A DNA stretch of 64,000 nt from Tausonia pullulans (taxonomy: Eukaryota; Basidiomycota; Tremellomycetes; Cystofilobasidiales; Mrakiaceae), in the NCBI GenBank assembly GCA_951802195.1, contig OX637632.1, positions 1-64,000 on the forward strand. Reading direction: 5' to 3'. The translations under genes were made by a program, and so were the position numbers. This document shows, one piece after another, positions 44,439 to 55,973 of this stretch (within the stretch, counting starts at the first letter, position 1; every line of letters starts with the position of its first letter). The notes beneath the pieces were generated by a model. That model saw only the letters and a list, made by a program, of their open reading frames with translations, was not told the origin of the DNA and searched no databases.

Positions 44439-45238
44439 ATTTCTTTAACCCTCTTCTTTCACTGTACTATAAGCATACATCCCTGACATATGCATGCGCT
44501 TGCTTGTACTGCATTGAGAGAGAAGTCGAGATCGTGAGCAGGCAACGAGAGACGAAGACAGAAGTTGCCAGTTAGAGCGCTGCTGCGCCGTGTTCCTGGA
44601 TTCCGTATGTAAATGCGCGCTTTGACCCGAATTGATCCTCCACTGTATCCAACAGAAACCACTTATCAACCTTCTCATTTTGGACGCATATATTTCTCTC
44701 TTGGTCTCCGAGACGGCGCTTCGATTCGCGAGTCACAGTCGCACAGTCTCTCTCTGAGCAACAGCATGGGCCATCGCGCCTGTACCTCGTCTCGCAAGCT
44801 CCGGAGAGACATAATTGCTCAGAAGGAATCAGGTAGGTTATGGCTCCAAGAAATTTCGAGCAATAAGGAGATCTAAGATGAGCGGAGACTTGAGCGTTCA
44901 CTCTCAAAGCACCATCCCGTGCGCAGCATGACTTGAGGTCTGAGCCGAATCGACTCTCGTTCACCTCTAGTCTCCAAACAAAGCTGGCAGGTGTTGAAGC
45001 TCGTCGAAAAGATATCGGCACTGTGGACAAACGAGGTCACCGCCTATTCTTCAGATCACAACTTGACACGTTCAGCTGCGAGCTCGTCTCCATGCGTCGC
45101 GCCGCCCGTCACGCCTCAAGGCGTCTTATACTTCAACTCCGCCCCTGAAATACTTGCATACAGCATCTCTCATAGTTTTCTCTCCAAGGCCGATTAGTTT
45201 AATTTGCCCAGCCTCACAATCAAGAGACACACAAAAGG
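44439..45238. other. Intergenic, no gene seen
   Basis: 800 bp between the convergent ends of RPL22 and the LRR gene. No open frame with family features and no obvious tRNA. Confidence 0.45.
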
Positions 45239-47336
45239 TTATGAGAGATGGACGACTCCGTCGACAATGACCTCGCCATCAGCGATTCGCCGCTCCTTCT
45301 CCTTCTCCCAAACCTAGTAGCGGAGAGGTCAATGATAGGCCGAGCCTGACCGTCAACGATCACAATGACCTCGCCACTCACTGCGAAAAAGTTCCGGCGC
45401 TGGAGGACCGGGACGCCTCGGACGGACGTCAGGTCGAGAGTGGTCACGTTTGGGCACGCGTCGAGGATCGCAAAGAGGGCGGGGACTGGTAAGATTTGTG
45501 AGCCTTCAGCCATGAGTACATGAAATGAGAGAGAAAGAGCGACGAATTACCGTCAACCTTAGCGCCCTTCAGCGACAGGACCTCCAGCGCCTTGCAACCC
45601 ACGAGCATGCGGCTAAGGCCGTCATCGATGCCCGTCTCATCGAGGATGAGGTTCCGGAGACGCGTATCTGGGAGGGTGAGGGCCTCGAGGTACTTGGATT
45701 TAAGCTGGAGAAGCGAGAGATCGAGGTGCTAATGCACGCCGCAGCATCATCAGCGTCCAATTCAAGGGCAGAGCTCGCCGCGCGGGAAGAGTCACCTCCA
45801 GCTGCCGGCCGACATCTTCGATGAACCGCTGGAAGAGCCGCACCCGTGGCCCCGTCGCAACAAGCCCGAGAATCGAGCTCCCTGCGAGGGTCACCTTGGA
45901 CAACTGACCGCCAGCGCCAGGCACCATGCGGGAGAGGAGATCGATGAGCTCCTCGCCATCATCCCAGCCATTCATAGCGCCAAGGTAGAGCTTCTGGAGC
46001 GGTGGCAGCTTTGCGACGTCGTCGGCTGTGGCGCCGGATCGGAAGAAGGCGGCGAGCGTAGGTGCGAGGATGGCTGCGCCGGTGAGATGGAGCTTTTGAA
46101 GGTTTGTCACGAGAAAGGGGGGAAGAGTCTTGACGGGACAAAGGGAGATATCGAGCGAGATTAAAGAGGGCGTTAAGGCGAGGAGGGGGTCGAGCGATTG
46201 CGACGTGATGTTCTGCGGAGAAGGGGAGGGGGCAAAACGTCAGACAAGGAGAAAAAGCGTAACAGGAGGAGGACACGTACCGCCCCCCGAAGCTTCAATT
46301 TCTTGAGGGCTTGCAATGGCCGAGGATCCAACTGCGCTGCCAGCTTGGAGGTGAGAATTCCAAGGGCATTGTCGTTCTGACTCGGCCAAGGCCAATCAGT
46401 CGACGACGCGCGGCGTACAAAATGTCGGCATTAAGCTCACAAAGCTTTCCAGCCCTGCAAGCTTGAGCTCCTCGAGAACGACACAGACAGCTAGAACTGG
46501 CGACAGCATGGCTGGCTTGACCGCCGTCGAGCTGAGCGTGAGGATGCGCAGGCTTGCGCCGTGCTTGCCGTTGACGATGGCGGCCAGTGTCTTCTCGCCC
46601 GCCAGACTTGATCCTCTGTTGAATCATGCATTCCGATAAGCGATGTGATGGCAGAAAAGGGAAGAACGGACAACAGGAACCTCAGGACCAATGATTGGAG
46701 ACTCGATGGCGCGCACTTGCGAACGACGTTGGCGATCGATGTGTCTGGTACATGAGGCATCCCCGATATCTCGATGCGAGTAACGTGGTTCGGAAATGGA
46801 GGGATCGAGAGAGGGCTGAGAGTGCGGGCGTTGCCGATCGAGGCCAGGGACGCACCAGGCAAGAGGATGGTTGGCGTCGAAACAAAGTACTGCTCGGACA
46901 ACGAGATCTTCAGAACTCTGTCTGGAAAAAAGAGTAGAGGTCGACTCACTGTAGAGATAATATCAAAGGAGACGAGCCCACTTCCCGTGTTAATGATCCC
47001 CCTCCAAATGCGATCGCGGAGATGGTCCGGCAGTGTCTCGAGCTGGTCCTTGGCCTCACGCGTGAGTCCGCCACCATTCTCGTCTGGGACGAACATCCTC
47101 CTGAGGCCCAATGCAAAGGCCGATATGCAGCAGGCGGCGAGCGGTCGAGGTGTGTGGAGAATCTGGCGAGTGCAATTGCCCTTGGACGAGGCCTGGATCG
47201 ACTCCTCCTCGTTCGCGACCCCCCAAACGCGCTGCTTCTTGCGCGCTGGCCTGCGAGAGGAGGCCGATGAGGACGAACCCTGGGATGAAGAGGCGGATCG
47301 CTTGGAGGAGGTGCCCTTGGGCGGAAGGAAGAGCAT
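45239..47336 (-). CDS. Leucine-rich repeat protein (F-box/RNI-like)
   Basis: Seven exons: 46681-47336, 46441-46615, 46281-46376, 45796-46212, 45551-45728, 45382-45485, 45239-45313. They sum to 1701 nt, giving 566 residues. A Ser/Lys-rich N-terminus with a nuclear-type basic block (RRPARKKQR) leads to LPDHLRDRIWRGIIN, which resembles a degenerate F-box helix. LRR units of the RNI type follow: LKISLSEQYFV, NHVTRIEISGMPHVPDTSI, SLQSLVLRG, ASLRILTLSSTAV, VLEELKLAGLESF, KKLKLRGA, SLISLDISLCPV, NLQKLHLTGAA, PLQKLYLGAM, HLDLSLLQL, LRNLILDETGI, KALEVLSLKGAKVDG and NVTTLDLTSVRGV. No specific ortholog is recognised; a substrate adaptor of an SCF ligase is one option. Its start codon is 113 bp from that of the kinase gene on the other strand. 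Confidence 0.85.
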
Positions 47337-47449
47337 GGCCGTTGGAGAGGAGAGCGCGAGTTCTATGACGAGCGCGTTTTCGGCGAGCGCCGCTGAGAGG
47401 AGGGTCGCCCTCGTATTGCGTTTCCCTTCAACCACCACGACCGACCACA
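47337..47449. promoter_or_regulatory. Very short bidirectional promoter, LRR gene/FHA kinase
   Basis: Only 113 bp separate the two divergent start codons, so 5' leaders and promoter must share or overlap this DNA. No element was identified. Confidence 0.5.
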
Positions 47450-50227
47450 ATGCTCGAGCGACGGCCCAAAAGATTTCTGCTTGGCCCAGAGCCCACTCAA
47501 ATTGAACCAAACATTACAGATATTGCCAGCGACCCAGACTACATTGGCTGTGGATCGCTGCTCACCCAGCGAGACACAGACGGCGCCCGGCAAGGTCCGT
47601 CTGCGACCGACCGTCCATCTCAGTAACTCGACTGATAGAGACCGCGGAACGAGATAAGAACTCCTCCTCACCTCTAGATCCTCCTTTGTCATTGGCCGAG
47701 ACCCTGCCATTTGGTGAGCTGGGAGACTCGCTCCGCCATCAACTGCTCTGATATCCCCTACTTTCCCAGCGACTATGTGGTCTCTTCTCCCTTTGTCTCG
47801 AAGCGTCACCTCCGTCTATTTGCGTACGACAAACAAATTTTGTCTTGGTAAAATCACGGCCCCGAATGAGCTACTGACCAGTGGGGGCCTGGCTATATGC
47901 GCTGCGGATTCTCTCCCAGGACTCGCAACGAGAGGAATGAGGCCATCACCTGTGTGGAGGTAGGTCCATCTACCAAAAGCCTACTCGTCTGCGGCTGACC
48001 AGATGCCGTTCGTTGAATCAGGACACCTCGGCCAACGGTATCCTCCTCAATGGTCGGCGGCCCAAGACCCGATCAATCATCCTCTCCGAGGGGGACGTTA
48101 TTGAGCTCCCCCAGGCTCGCAAGAGTCAGTTTACAAACTGTTGTATTGGTCAGAAGACTGAAATGTTTAACGGATTGAAGGCTTTGAGTACCGAGAACAG
48201 CCGCGGGCCGACGAACCACTCGCCACTCGCAAGCCAGGCTTGAATGCATCCAACAGCAAATTTCTCGTCGTCGGCCGCTACAAGATCCACCTCAAAAAGA
48301 GTCTCGGCTCAGGAAGTTTCGGAGTTGTGCGCTTGGCGTGGGATACGATGAGGGAGATCCAGGTGGTGAGTCCAATGATCTGCGCCCTCCCTAAGTGGCT
48401 GTTGTCGCTCATGCTTTAGCAATAGGCCTGCAAGACGATCAAAAAGTCTCGAGTGAGCTTTAAAGCCAGCTACTCAATAATCCAGGCTCAGGGCTGACAA
48501 CGCATCCAGCTCGATGAGCGGACGGGCGACCGCGTCCGCCTGATCAATGAGATCCAGCTCGGTCTCATTCTCCGGCACCCAAACTTGAACCCGATCCTCG
48601 CCTTCCACGAAACAGAGACCGAATATCACATCTTTCTCAGCCTGTAAGGGACGCGCCCTGTTAGATTGAGGGCTTATCTGGCGGCTCGCTTACCTTTTTT
48701 GTAGAGTCACAGGGGGCGATCTCTTCTCCTACGTCACCAAGCACCAGGGACTCGACGAGGCGGAAGCCAAGTTCCTCGCATATCAGCTTATGCAAGGCGT
48801 CAAGGTGTGGCTGGTTGGGTGCAACACATGTTCCTCTCTGGAGCTGACAAAGATTTCTCCTTTTTCCTTCGGCTTGTGTTTGCAGTATCTTCATGACCGG
48901 TGAAGAGCTCACGATCTGTTTGGGCTCGTCTGCCATGAGACTGATCATTCCCTTGTCGCATCTCTAGAGGCTGCGCTCACCGAGGTATGAGGTACTCGTC
49001 GTGACCATTTGGCAGACACTCGCTCATCTTACAGGATACTTTCCTCTGCAGATCTCAAGGTGGGAACTCTCGAACTCTCCATAATGAGGGCTCTGACTAA
49101 GTTCAACTCAGCGCTCGTGCAATTTCACAGCCGGAGAACATCCGTTCGTCGTCCCGTAAGTCTGGGCGAGCGGTATCAAAGCTTACATTTCTGCTCTGTA
49201 CCTCCAGTCCTGAAATCCGGTGGCTCCTTTCCCACCCTCCTCATTTGCGACTTTGGACTCTCCACTCGGGCCGACATAACCAAGGGCCAGCCTCAGCGTG
49301 CGGGGAAGACGGCCGCTGTACGCGCTGGCAGTCTCGTTGGAACCATAGACTACATGGTGGGCGAGCGTCGTTCCGTTCTCTCTCCATGAACTTCATTTTC
49401 GCTCACTTGGCCTCAAAGCCGTAAGCGCTCTCTTCTGAATGAAGAGAGACCGGCTGACTCCCTTCTCCAGCCCGGAGTACATCCGCGCCTCCCGGTTTGT
49501 CGCTTCCCATCGCGATGAGATCCAGCGTGGAGTTAAGATCAAGCTCAGCCCGCTCGACGCGACCAAGAGCGATTGCTGGGCGCTCGGAGTGTTAATCTTC
49601 AGTAAGGGGCCAGCCTCTCAGTAGTCCATTTCCTCTCCTAGCTGAACTGATCCTGAGCTTCACCCAAGTCATGGCGACGTGAGAGCGCGTCTCTAATCCC
49701 CATTTGTCTGTGGGACTTGCTAATCCTTCTTCTCAAGTGGCTGCCACCCCTTCGGCTTCCAGAACAGCGACATAGATGACGTGGCGAACGAGTTCCAGAT
49801 TGCCCGAAGCCGCGACCACCACGCACAGCTTGATGTCCCTCAAGACTTTGGCGCGCGGATCGAGCAAGGATCGGTGAGGCGCTCACTTTTTCCTGGCAAC
49901 TGCGTCTTCTCACACCTCCGTTCTCTGTATGAAGATCTCGTTCTCCCTGCCGGTTTGGAAGTCGTACCATCCCCGCGGTCCGTCTCTCTCTCCCCTGCCT
50001 CGTACTCGAGATCTCACAGCCCACCCACCCACCCTTCTCTCCCTGCAGTCCGCGATCTCCTCCACCACCTCCTCGACCCCTCTCCCCATCTCCGTCTTTC
50101 CATCGTCGGCGCTCTTGCACACGCGTGGTTCGAAATGGACCGAGCGGTGCTCGAGCAGTGCTACGAACTGAGGGTGCTGGCTAGGGCGGCTCTTGCGGAC
50201 GACGAAGGACATGAGAAGATGAAGTGA
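47450..50227 (+). CDS. FHA-domain Ser/Thr kinase (Chk2/Cds1/Rad53-like)
   Basis: DNA-damage checkpoint-type kinase: an N-terminal FHA domain that binds phosphothreonine, then a CAMK-like kinase domain. Exons read: 47450-47594, 47659-47713, 47770-47847, 47920-47959, 48022-48124, 48181-48365, 48426-48452, 48510-48643, 48705-48804, 48886-48899, 48968-48984, 49052-49059, 49131-49155, 49208-49356, then more to the stop at 50227. FHA marks: SSFVIGRDPAIW, VSSPFVSKRHLRLF, EDTSANGILLNG. Kinase marks: LGSGSFGVVRLA, VACKTIKKSR, GGDLFSYV, the catalytic loop RGCAHRDLKPEN (pieced from exons of 14, 17, 8 and 25 nt), LLICDFGLSTRAD, SDCWALGVLIFS, SGCHPFGF. The junction after GTIDYM (49356) is unclear: the expected PE follows in another phase. 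A Dun1-like role is the alternative. Confidence 0.88.
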
Positions 50228-50312
50228 GGTGGAGGGGCTTGCTTGTCTTGCTTCATTGCTTTGTTCAAGACAGACAGACAGACGAACCATACCCATGCAT
50301 ATCCCTATCGAT

Positions 50313-51193
50313 CTACTTCCCCCTCCTCGCCGCAAACGTCTCCTTCACCCCCTTCCCACCTCTCAAGTCTTCCTCACACAACGCATCCACACTTCGCTGC
50401 TTCTCCGCGCCCACCACCACATCCTCGGCTAGCTCCCGGGGGATGCACACGACGCCGTTCTCGTCGGCCATGATGACGTCTCCTGGAGTGATGATCAGAG
50501 GGTCGTCGAGGTGCGGTAGGGCGATGGAGATGGGTTCGTTGAGCGTCGAGGGGCGGGTGAAGGGTGTTTGGCCGAGGGTAGAGGTGCCGAGAGCGAAGAC
50601 CTTGAGGGGTGGGTTGAGGCGCGCGCGTTGTGTGAGTCCATCCGTCAGTGTTCACCGTCGGAAGAAAGAAGGAAGAGATTGGCACAGCGACTCCACACCC
50701 ACCGGGAACCCCTCCCTCTGGTGCTCCCCTACATCCCTCACCCTGCCATTCACAACGACCCCCAGCGCCCCTCTTCCTTTCGCGCCCAACGTCATCAACC
50801 CTCCCCAGCACGCGTTCCGAGCCTCTTTGGGCGCGGAAACGACGATGATGTGGTCAGGGGGGCAGGCATCGACGAAGTGCTGGGACGGGCGGGGGGAAAT
50901 GGTATCGGCGTAGGGCACCATGAGGACTGGGTAGGCGGGACCGAGGAGGGGGCCTGGGGTTGGGGAGGGGGAGAAGGCTCTGAGATCTGAGGGGGGGGCG
51001 GGGGGGGGGGGAAGCATGATGCATGAGCTACGGGGGCCATCCAGGGACAGACGATGATGGCCTGGGAAGCAAGCAACCATGACGCGCCTGGCAGGAACCC
51101 GCCGTGTTTCACCCCCCTCGAGAGCAACGCGTCCGAGACCTCGCACGTCGTAAACCGGCGGAGGGCATCGAGAGTGGTTTGGGTGATGGACAT
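50313..51193 (-). CDS. RraA-family protein (HMG/CHA aldolase-like)
   Basis: Member of the RraA/DlpA fold family, which includes 4-hydroxy-4-methyl-2-oxoglutarate aldolases and oxaloacetate decarboxylases. The first exon (start 51193, MSITQTTLDAL) has RFTTCEVSDALLSRGVKHGGFLPG. A long intron with a C-rich tract leads to an exon with GPAYPVLMVPYADT, DHIIVVSAPKEARNACWGGLM and the core GALGVVVNGRVRDVGEHQREGFPV. The last exon has VFALGTSTLGQTP, LIITPGDVIMADENGVVCIP and ends ETFAARRGK. The GR.RD motif and the PGD..MADENGVV motif hold the metal and substrate sites. In-frame upstream ATGs (about 51247, 51301) are possible starts. It is tail to tail with the kinase (85 bp). Exact reaction not determinable. 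Confidence 0.85.
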
Positions 51194-51784
51194 GGCGGTG
51201 TTGGAAGAGGTGGTGGTGGATGTAGTGGATGGACGGAGGTTAGTCATAACGGTTGGCCGATGGATGGAGGAAACGGCCCAGTTGAGATCGCGTCGACGCA
51301 CGAGGCGACCGACCGTCTGGGCTCACATTCGGTCAGCCGGTTGGACCGTGCCGTCGGGTCTCAAATCTGAGAGATGGTCGTTCTCCTCCTTCTCGGACAA
51401 CAGACAGAACCCAAAGACGCATGCAGAGTGAGGTGGAAAGAAGAAGAAACCGTACAGGCGGGCGTGGGAGACTAGTGAAGGAGAGGGCTAAGTGATCACG
51501 CAAAGCACGAGCACATCACGCGAGGTAGAGAGAAGAGAGTCCAGGGGAAAAACGGAACTAAAAAGAGAGGAGAGACGAGCAAGAGCAGACAGATGTAGAT
51601 TGATAGAAAGAGGATGCAAAAAGAATGAGGAGGGTCCGGAGGACACAGAGTAGGAGGAGAAGAGTCCCGATAAGAAAGAAAACATAGAGTAGATGCTTGT
51701 AGGGTAGAGAAGGGTATGTGTGGAAATGAACCAGTCGAGTCCCGTGTATATATGCGTGGCAGGAAGAGAGCGGGGAAAGCGAGG
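51194..51784. other. Intergenic
   Basis: Promoter side of the RraA gene and 3' flank of the Ser/Pro-rich gene. No gene recognised. Confidence 0.4.
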
Positions 51785-54700
51785 CTAAACGAGCACCTCC
51801 TTCCTCGTCGATTCGCCAGAATCAGCGGTAGCAACAACACTGCTCACCGACGTTACCCCGCTCGCCACACCGCCGGCCTCGTACGTCCCGCTGCCCCAGA
51901 GCGACGATCCAGCGTTCGTCGACGCGTCCGACAACGACCCTTGGCTCGTCGCGCTCGCATCGTGCTGATGGACTGAGGAGGGAGGCTGAGGGAGCCGACG
52001 GAGGTGGGACGGGGTCGTCGACGAAGACGCTGGCGACAAGGACCACGACTCAGTGAAGGGCGGTTCGATTGGGACCGTCAGGAGTCGGCGAGGCGGGCTG
52101 CCCGATGTAGCGACGACAGGCACACCCAGGCTGACGGGCGAGGCTGAAGCAGAAGGGTGGGATGACAAGGGAGTCCGTGGAAGCTGGCGGTTTGAGATGG
52201 AGGGCGCCTCGGCAGGAGCCCTGGAAGGCGACGAGGCCGACGTACTGGCCTTCTGCTGCTGCTGCAGAGGGGCAGCGGCATGCGAGGGCAATTGAGGGGC
52301 GGGGGGGAGGACGGCCGTCGTCGAATTGGACGAAGCAACAGCAGGCACGTGGGAAGTCATAGTGGTCGCCGCCGCCGGCGTCGGCTTAGTGTCCTTGGCG
52401 ATGGGCGCAGGAGGAGGCGGAAAGGGCGGAGTAGAGGTCGTAGCAGCGAGAACGCTAGGCTTTGTTTTGGACTCTTTCCTCGATCGGAGGGAGAGCAAGC
52501 TTGACTTCTTCTTCGGCGACGTGCCATCCTCACCGATGGCCGGTGGCGGAGCAAGAAGCGACGACATCGGGGGGCCGCCCTTGGAGGTAGTAGCACGGGC
52601 CGCCGAGGACGAGGTGGCACTGTTGACATTCTTCTTGGGCGTCGCCGACGAGACCACCGCCGGCGGCTGTTCCTTTCCGTCATCCTTCGACGAACGCCTT
52701 GTGACACTGAGCCGCTTCCAGAGCCCACCGAGTCCACCACCGGTCGATCCCGCCCCTCCCGCCTTGGCCTCCGCCTTGAGCTCAGTCTCGCGTGAGGCCT
52801 TCTTGCCGTTGACGCTGCCGCGGTTGTCAGCGGGCGGCGTTGTCGAAGGAGCAGGAGCCGCTGTGGCAGCGCCAGACAAGGACGACGGGCCCTTGGAAGA
52901 CCGAGCGAATGAAGACAGTCGGGACATCGACGACACAGAGGCCGGCGGGGTTGTTGCTGTCCCACTCGGCTTGGTAGAAGAAGAAGCCGAGAGAGAGGGG
53001 GGAGCGGGGTTCTTGGCAGGGGCGGCACCGGAGACCGTACCGTTCGGCTGAAGCTCAGATGGCTGATGCTGATGTTGCGCACTAGGCACCGGCGCAGAGG
53101 CGGTCCTTCGGTCCTTGGATGACGACCGAGACGCACTGGTGGCAGCGACGACGGCGGCGGGAGCTGTCGGGGCCGACCCTTTAGGCTGAGTCGTCGGACC
53201 GCCGGAGCTCGTGGTGCTATCGACGGGGATGGCAGAGAGCATGCTAGGCACTCCAGAGTGCACGGTGGACAGAGTAGTCGAGTCCTTCCTGGCGCGGGTC
53301 GGGGCAGGGGCGGCAGCTGGAGCAGGTGCAGGAACTTCAGGGGCCGGAGCGATGACGACCTTGGCGGCGACGACCTTGGCGGCGACGACCTTGGCGGCGA
53401 CGACCTTGGCGGCGACGATGAGGTTCTCGTCCTTCTCCTTGGGCGACGACGAGGACTTCCCCCAGAACGAATGCCGCTTTTTCGTCTTCGAGCTCGTGCT
53501 CTTGGTCCGCTGGGGTGCTGCTGCTGCCCCAGCGCTGATGGCGATCTGCTGAGGCAGTCCGACCTGCGAGCTCGCAGGGGAGCTCGCCTGCGAGAGCGGG
53601 CTCCTCAACGTTGGAGCGTAGTGCTGCTGGCCCATGCTTCCACTGGGTGCGAGCTCCGACGACGATCGCGAGTTGGGCCCACGACCCTTGCCCTTGATGC
53701 TGGCATTCATCGTCGGTGCAGACGACGCGGAGGACGCGCGACGCGACTTGGAAGACGAGCCGTTGGTGGATGATGGATCATTCTCCCACGTTGGCCAGGG
53801 GCTGCTGTCCAACGAGGCGGATGCCATGGACCGGGCGGCGGTGTACTGGGAGATAGGGGGGGGCAGGGGTCACACGTATCAGTTGTGTGGCCTTATTCTG
53901 AAGCGCATGCGAACCGAGAGACCACTACCACTCACCGGACCATTGTTCGAGCTCGGGAACGTCGGATACGCACCTGACATGGAGATTGCCGCCGGGTAGG
54001 CGCCGTTCATTTGGAGGGTCGATGGGTAAGGCCCATTCATCGAGAGGGCGCGGGCGTATCCGCCAGAGGGCGACGAGGGCGCCGTTGAGCGCGAGGGGCC
54101 GGGGTTCAGGAATTGGCTGGATAGGGGTTCCCAAAAGTGAAAGCGAGATCAGCGCTGGGCAGAGTGCGAGGGCCAACGTGAAGGTATCACTCACTTGTCT
54201 GGCGTCGTGAAGAGGTCGTCGAGACGGATGCCGTTGTTGGGCGCCGCCCGCGGGACGGTGTCCATCTGGCGGCTCAGTCGGCGGACGGTGTCGAGCGGGC
54301 GTTCGAGCTGAGATCGGTATCTGAGTGGCGTTGGAAAGAGGGAGGACCGAAAGGGCTTTAACAGATAAGAACAATGTACACGGAAGCCACGGCCCCTCCA
54401 GCCAAGAGGTTGATGGCAGCCCAAGAGCCCAGCCCCCCCCCCCCCCCGCGCCTCAGCCTCAGCCCTGCTCAAAAGTGGGGAGGCCGAGGAACGCGCACGC
54501 GGGAAAGCAACCCGGGGCTGACAGAATGGGACTAGCGCGCGAATGGCGACAGAGAGATAGAGAGACAGACGGGAGAGATCGAGAGACCACGCGCGCGAGC
54601 AGGGCAGTGAGACTGAAGATAGACAACTCACGGGTTGCTGAGGTCAGGTGGCACCGAGTGCTGCTTCGAAGGTGACGACCCGCTGCCGCCCCCTGCAGAC

Positions 54701-55973
54701 CCAAGCGATACGGACGACGTCGAGGAGTGCGGCGTCTGTCCCGGCTCAGACGAGTCGTCAGACGTCCTTCGCGAGGAGGAAACTGTCTTAGATGAGGAGG
54801 ACGGGGGGAGTGACGCCAGCGGCAGGGGGGACGCCAAGGCCGCGTGCGGCGGCGTTCGCACAGACGACGACGAGGGCTGGCGCTGCGGCGGGGGCGGCCT
54901 CTGCATCGCGACCCGCGCTTGCTGCTGAGACTGCGTGGCGCCGTTCATGACGGAAGACGCGTCGTTGGAGGAAGGAGGAGTAAGATGCTGAGGTGGGAGC
55001 TGAGGCTGGGGATGCTGCTGCTGCTGCTGCTGAGACGAAGCGTTGGCGGGACTAGGCGACTGATGCTTGGCGGGCGGGGGCGCAACTGCGCTCGTCGACG
55101 AGTTCTTCCTGCCAGAGAGTTTGCGGATTCCGCTGCTGCTCTTGGATCTCGAGCGTGCGATGGGCTGTTGCGAGTCGAGCTCCTCCCTGGATTCCTCCGT
55201 CGTCGGCGTCCGAGCGAGCGTCTCAAAGACTGGGCGGGCGCGCTCAGCTTCTGGGGATCGAGAGACAGACGACCTGCGTTTCCCTTGGCGACGCGAGCCG
55301 GTAGGGTTTCCGGGGAGAGGAGGGGGAGCGAGGAGAGTAGCAGCGAAGGAGAGGGAGGAGCGGGGAGGGGGGGAGAGGGAAGAGAGAGGGAGGGAATGGC
55401 CAGGGTTGACCGGTGACACGGATGGACGGATGGATGTTGAGAAAGGACGGAGGAGAGGGAGGGCCGTCAGCGGGGCTGTTGCTCGCTCGTGCTAAAGCGG
55501 GAAGAGGAGGCCCAGGTTGGCAGGAGCCACCGGCGAGTCGGGGCACCATCTGGGGCCAGCCACGCCAGATGCCAACGATGGGAGAGAGACAGGGCGAGAA
55601 CACGACGTACAGGCGAGGTGGACGGGCGGCTCGGCTGGGAAGTAGTCGTGCTCGAGGGCCTTGCCGTTGCGCGGGGACGTCGGCGGTGACGCGGACTGGA
55701 TCTAGAGGGCGAAGCGAGGCAGTGATGGGCCGTTTTCGGCGGAAGTAGATGGATGGGATGGAGAGGAGGAGGAGAAAGGGCAAGGGAGTGAAGGAGCGAG
55801 TGAAGGAGGGAGTAAGGGAGCGAGTGAGGGAACGAGGGAGGGGGAGAGGAGAGGGACGTGTCAGGGCGGCGGCGCAGAAGGCGGGCCCTCGGGCGAGCCG
55901 GGGGAGGGAGGGGCATGAGGAGAGAGGGACCGACGTCGAGGAAAGGCTCGGCCTCAGGCGAGTAGAGGCTCAT
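51785..55973 (-). CDS. Large Ser/Pro/Ala-rich, mostly disordered protein
   Basis: I do not recognise the family. A likely start is 55973 (MSLYSPEAEPFLD), then an intron to about 55700 and the exon SASPPTSPRNGKALEHDYFPAEPPVHLAC. Next is a long exon (about 54630-55400) with SRSKSSSGIRKLSGRKNSS and a Gln run (SSQQQQQQHPQPQ). The exon at 54190-54320 is the least disordered part, YRSQLERPLDTVRRLSRQMD and NNGIRLDDLFTTPD. After QFLNPGPSRS and MNGAYPAAISM comes a 680-codon terminal exon (53827 to the stop at 51785). This holds repeated basic blocks (KTKKRHSFWGKSSSS, GGLWKRLSVTRRSSK, KKKSSLLSLRSRK) and the AAKVV repeat. The spaced basic/Ser blocks look like phosphorylation targets, and a cortical or signalling scaffold is a guess. 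Upstream exon borders are approximate. Confidence 0.65.
53354..53413. repeat. Four perfect 15-bp tandem repeats in coding DNA
   Basis: GACGACCTTGGCGGC occurs four times without a mismatch. On the minus strand it codes an AAKVV repeat inside the Ser/Pro-rich protein. Being in frame, copy number can vary without loss of the protein. Confidence 0.9.
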
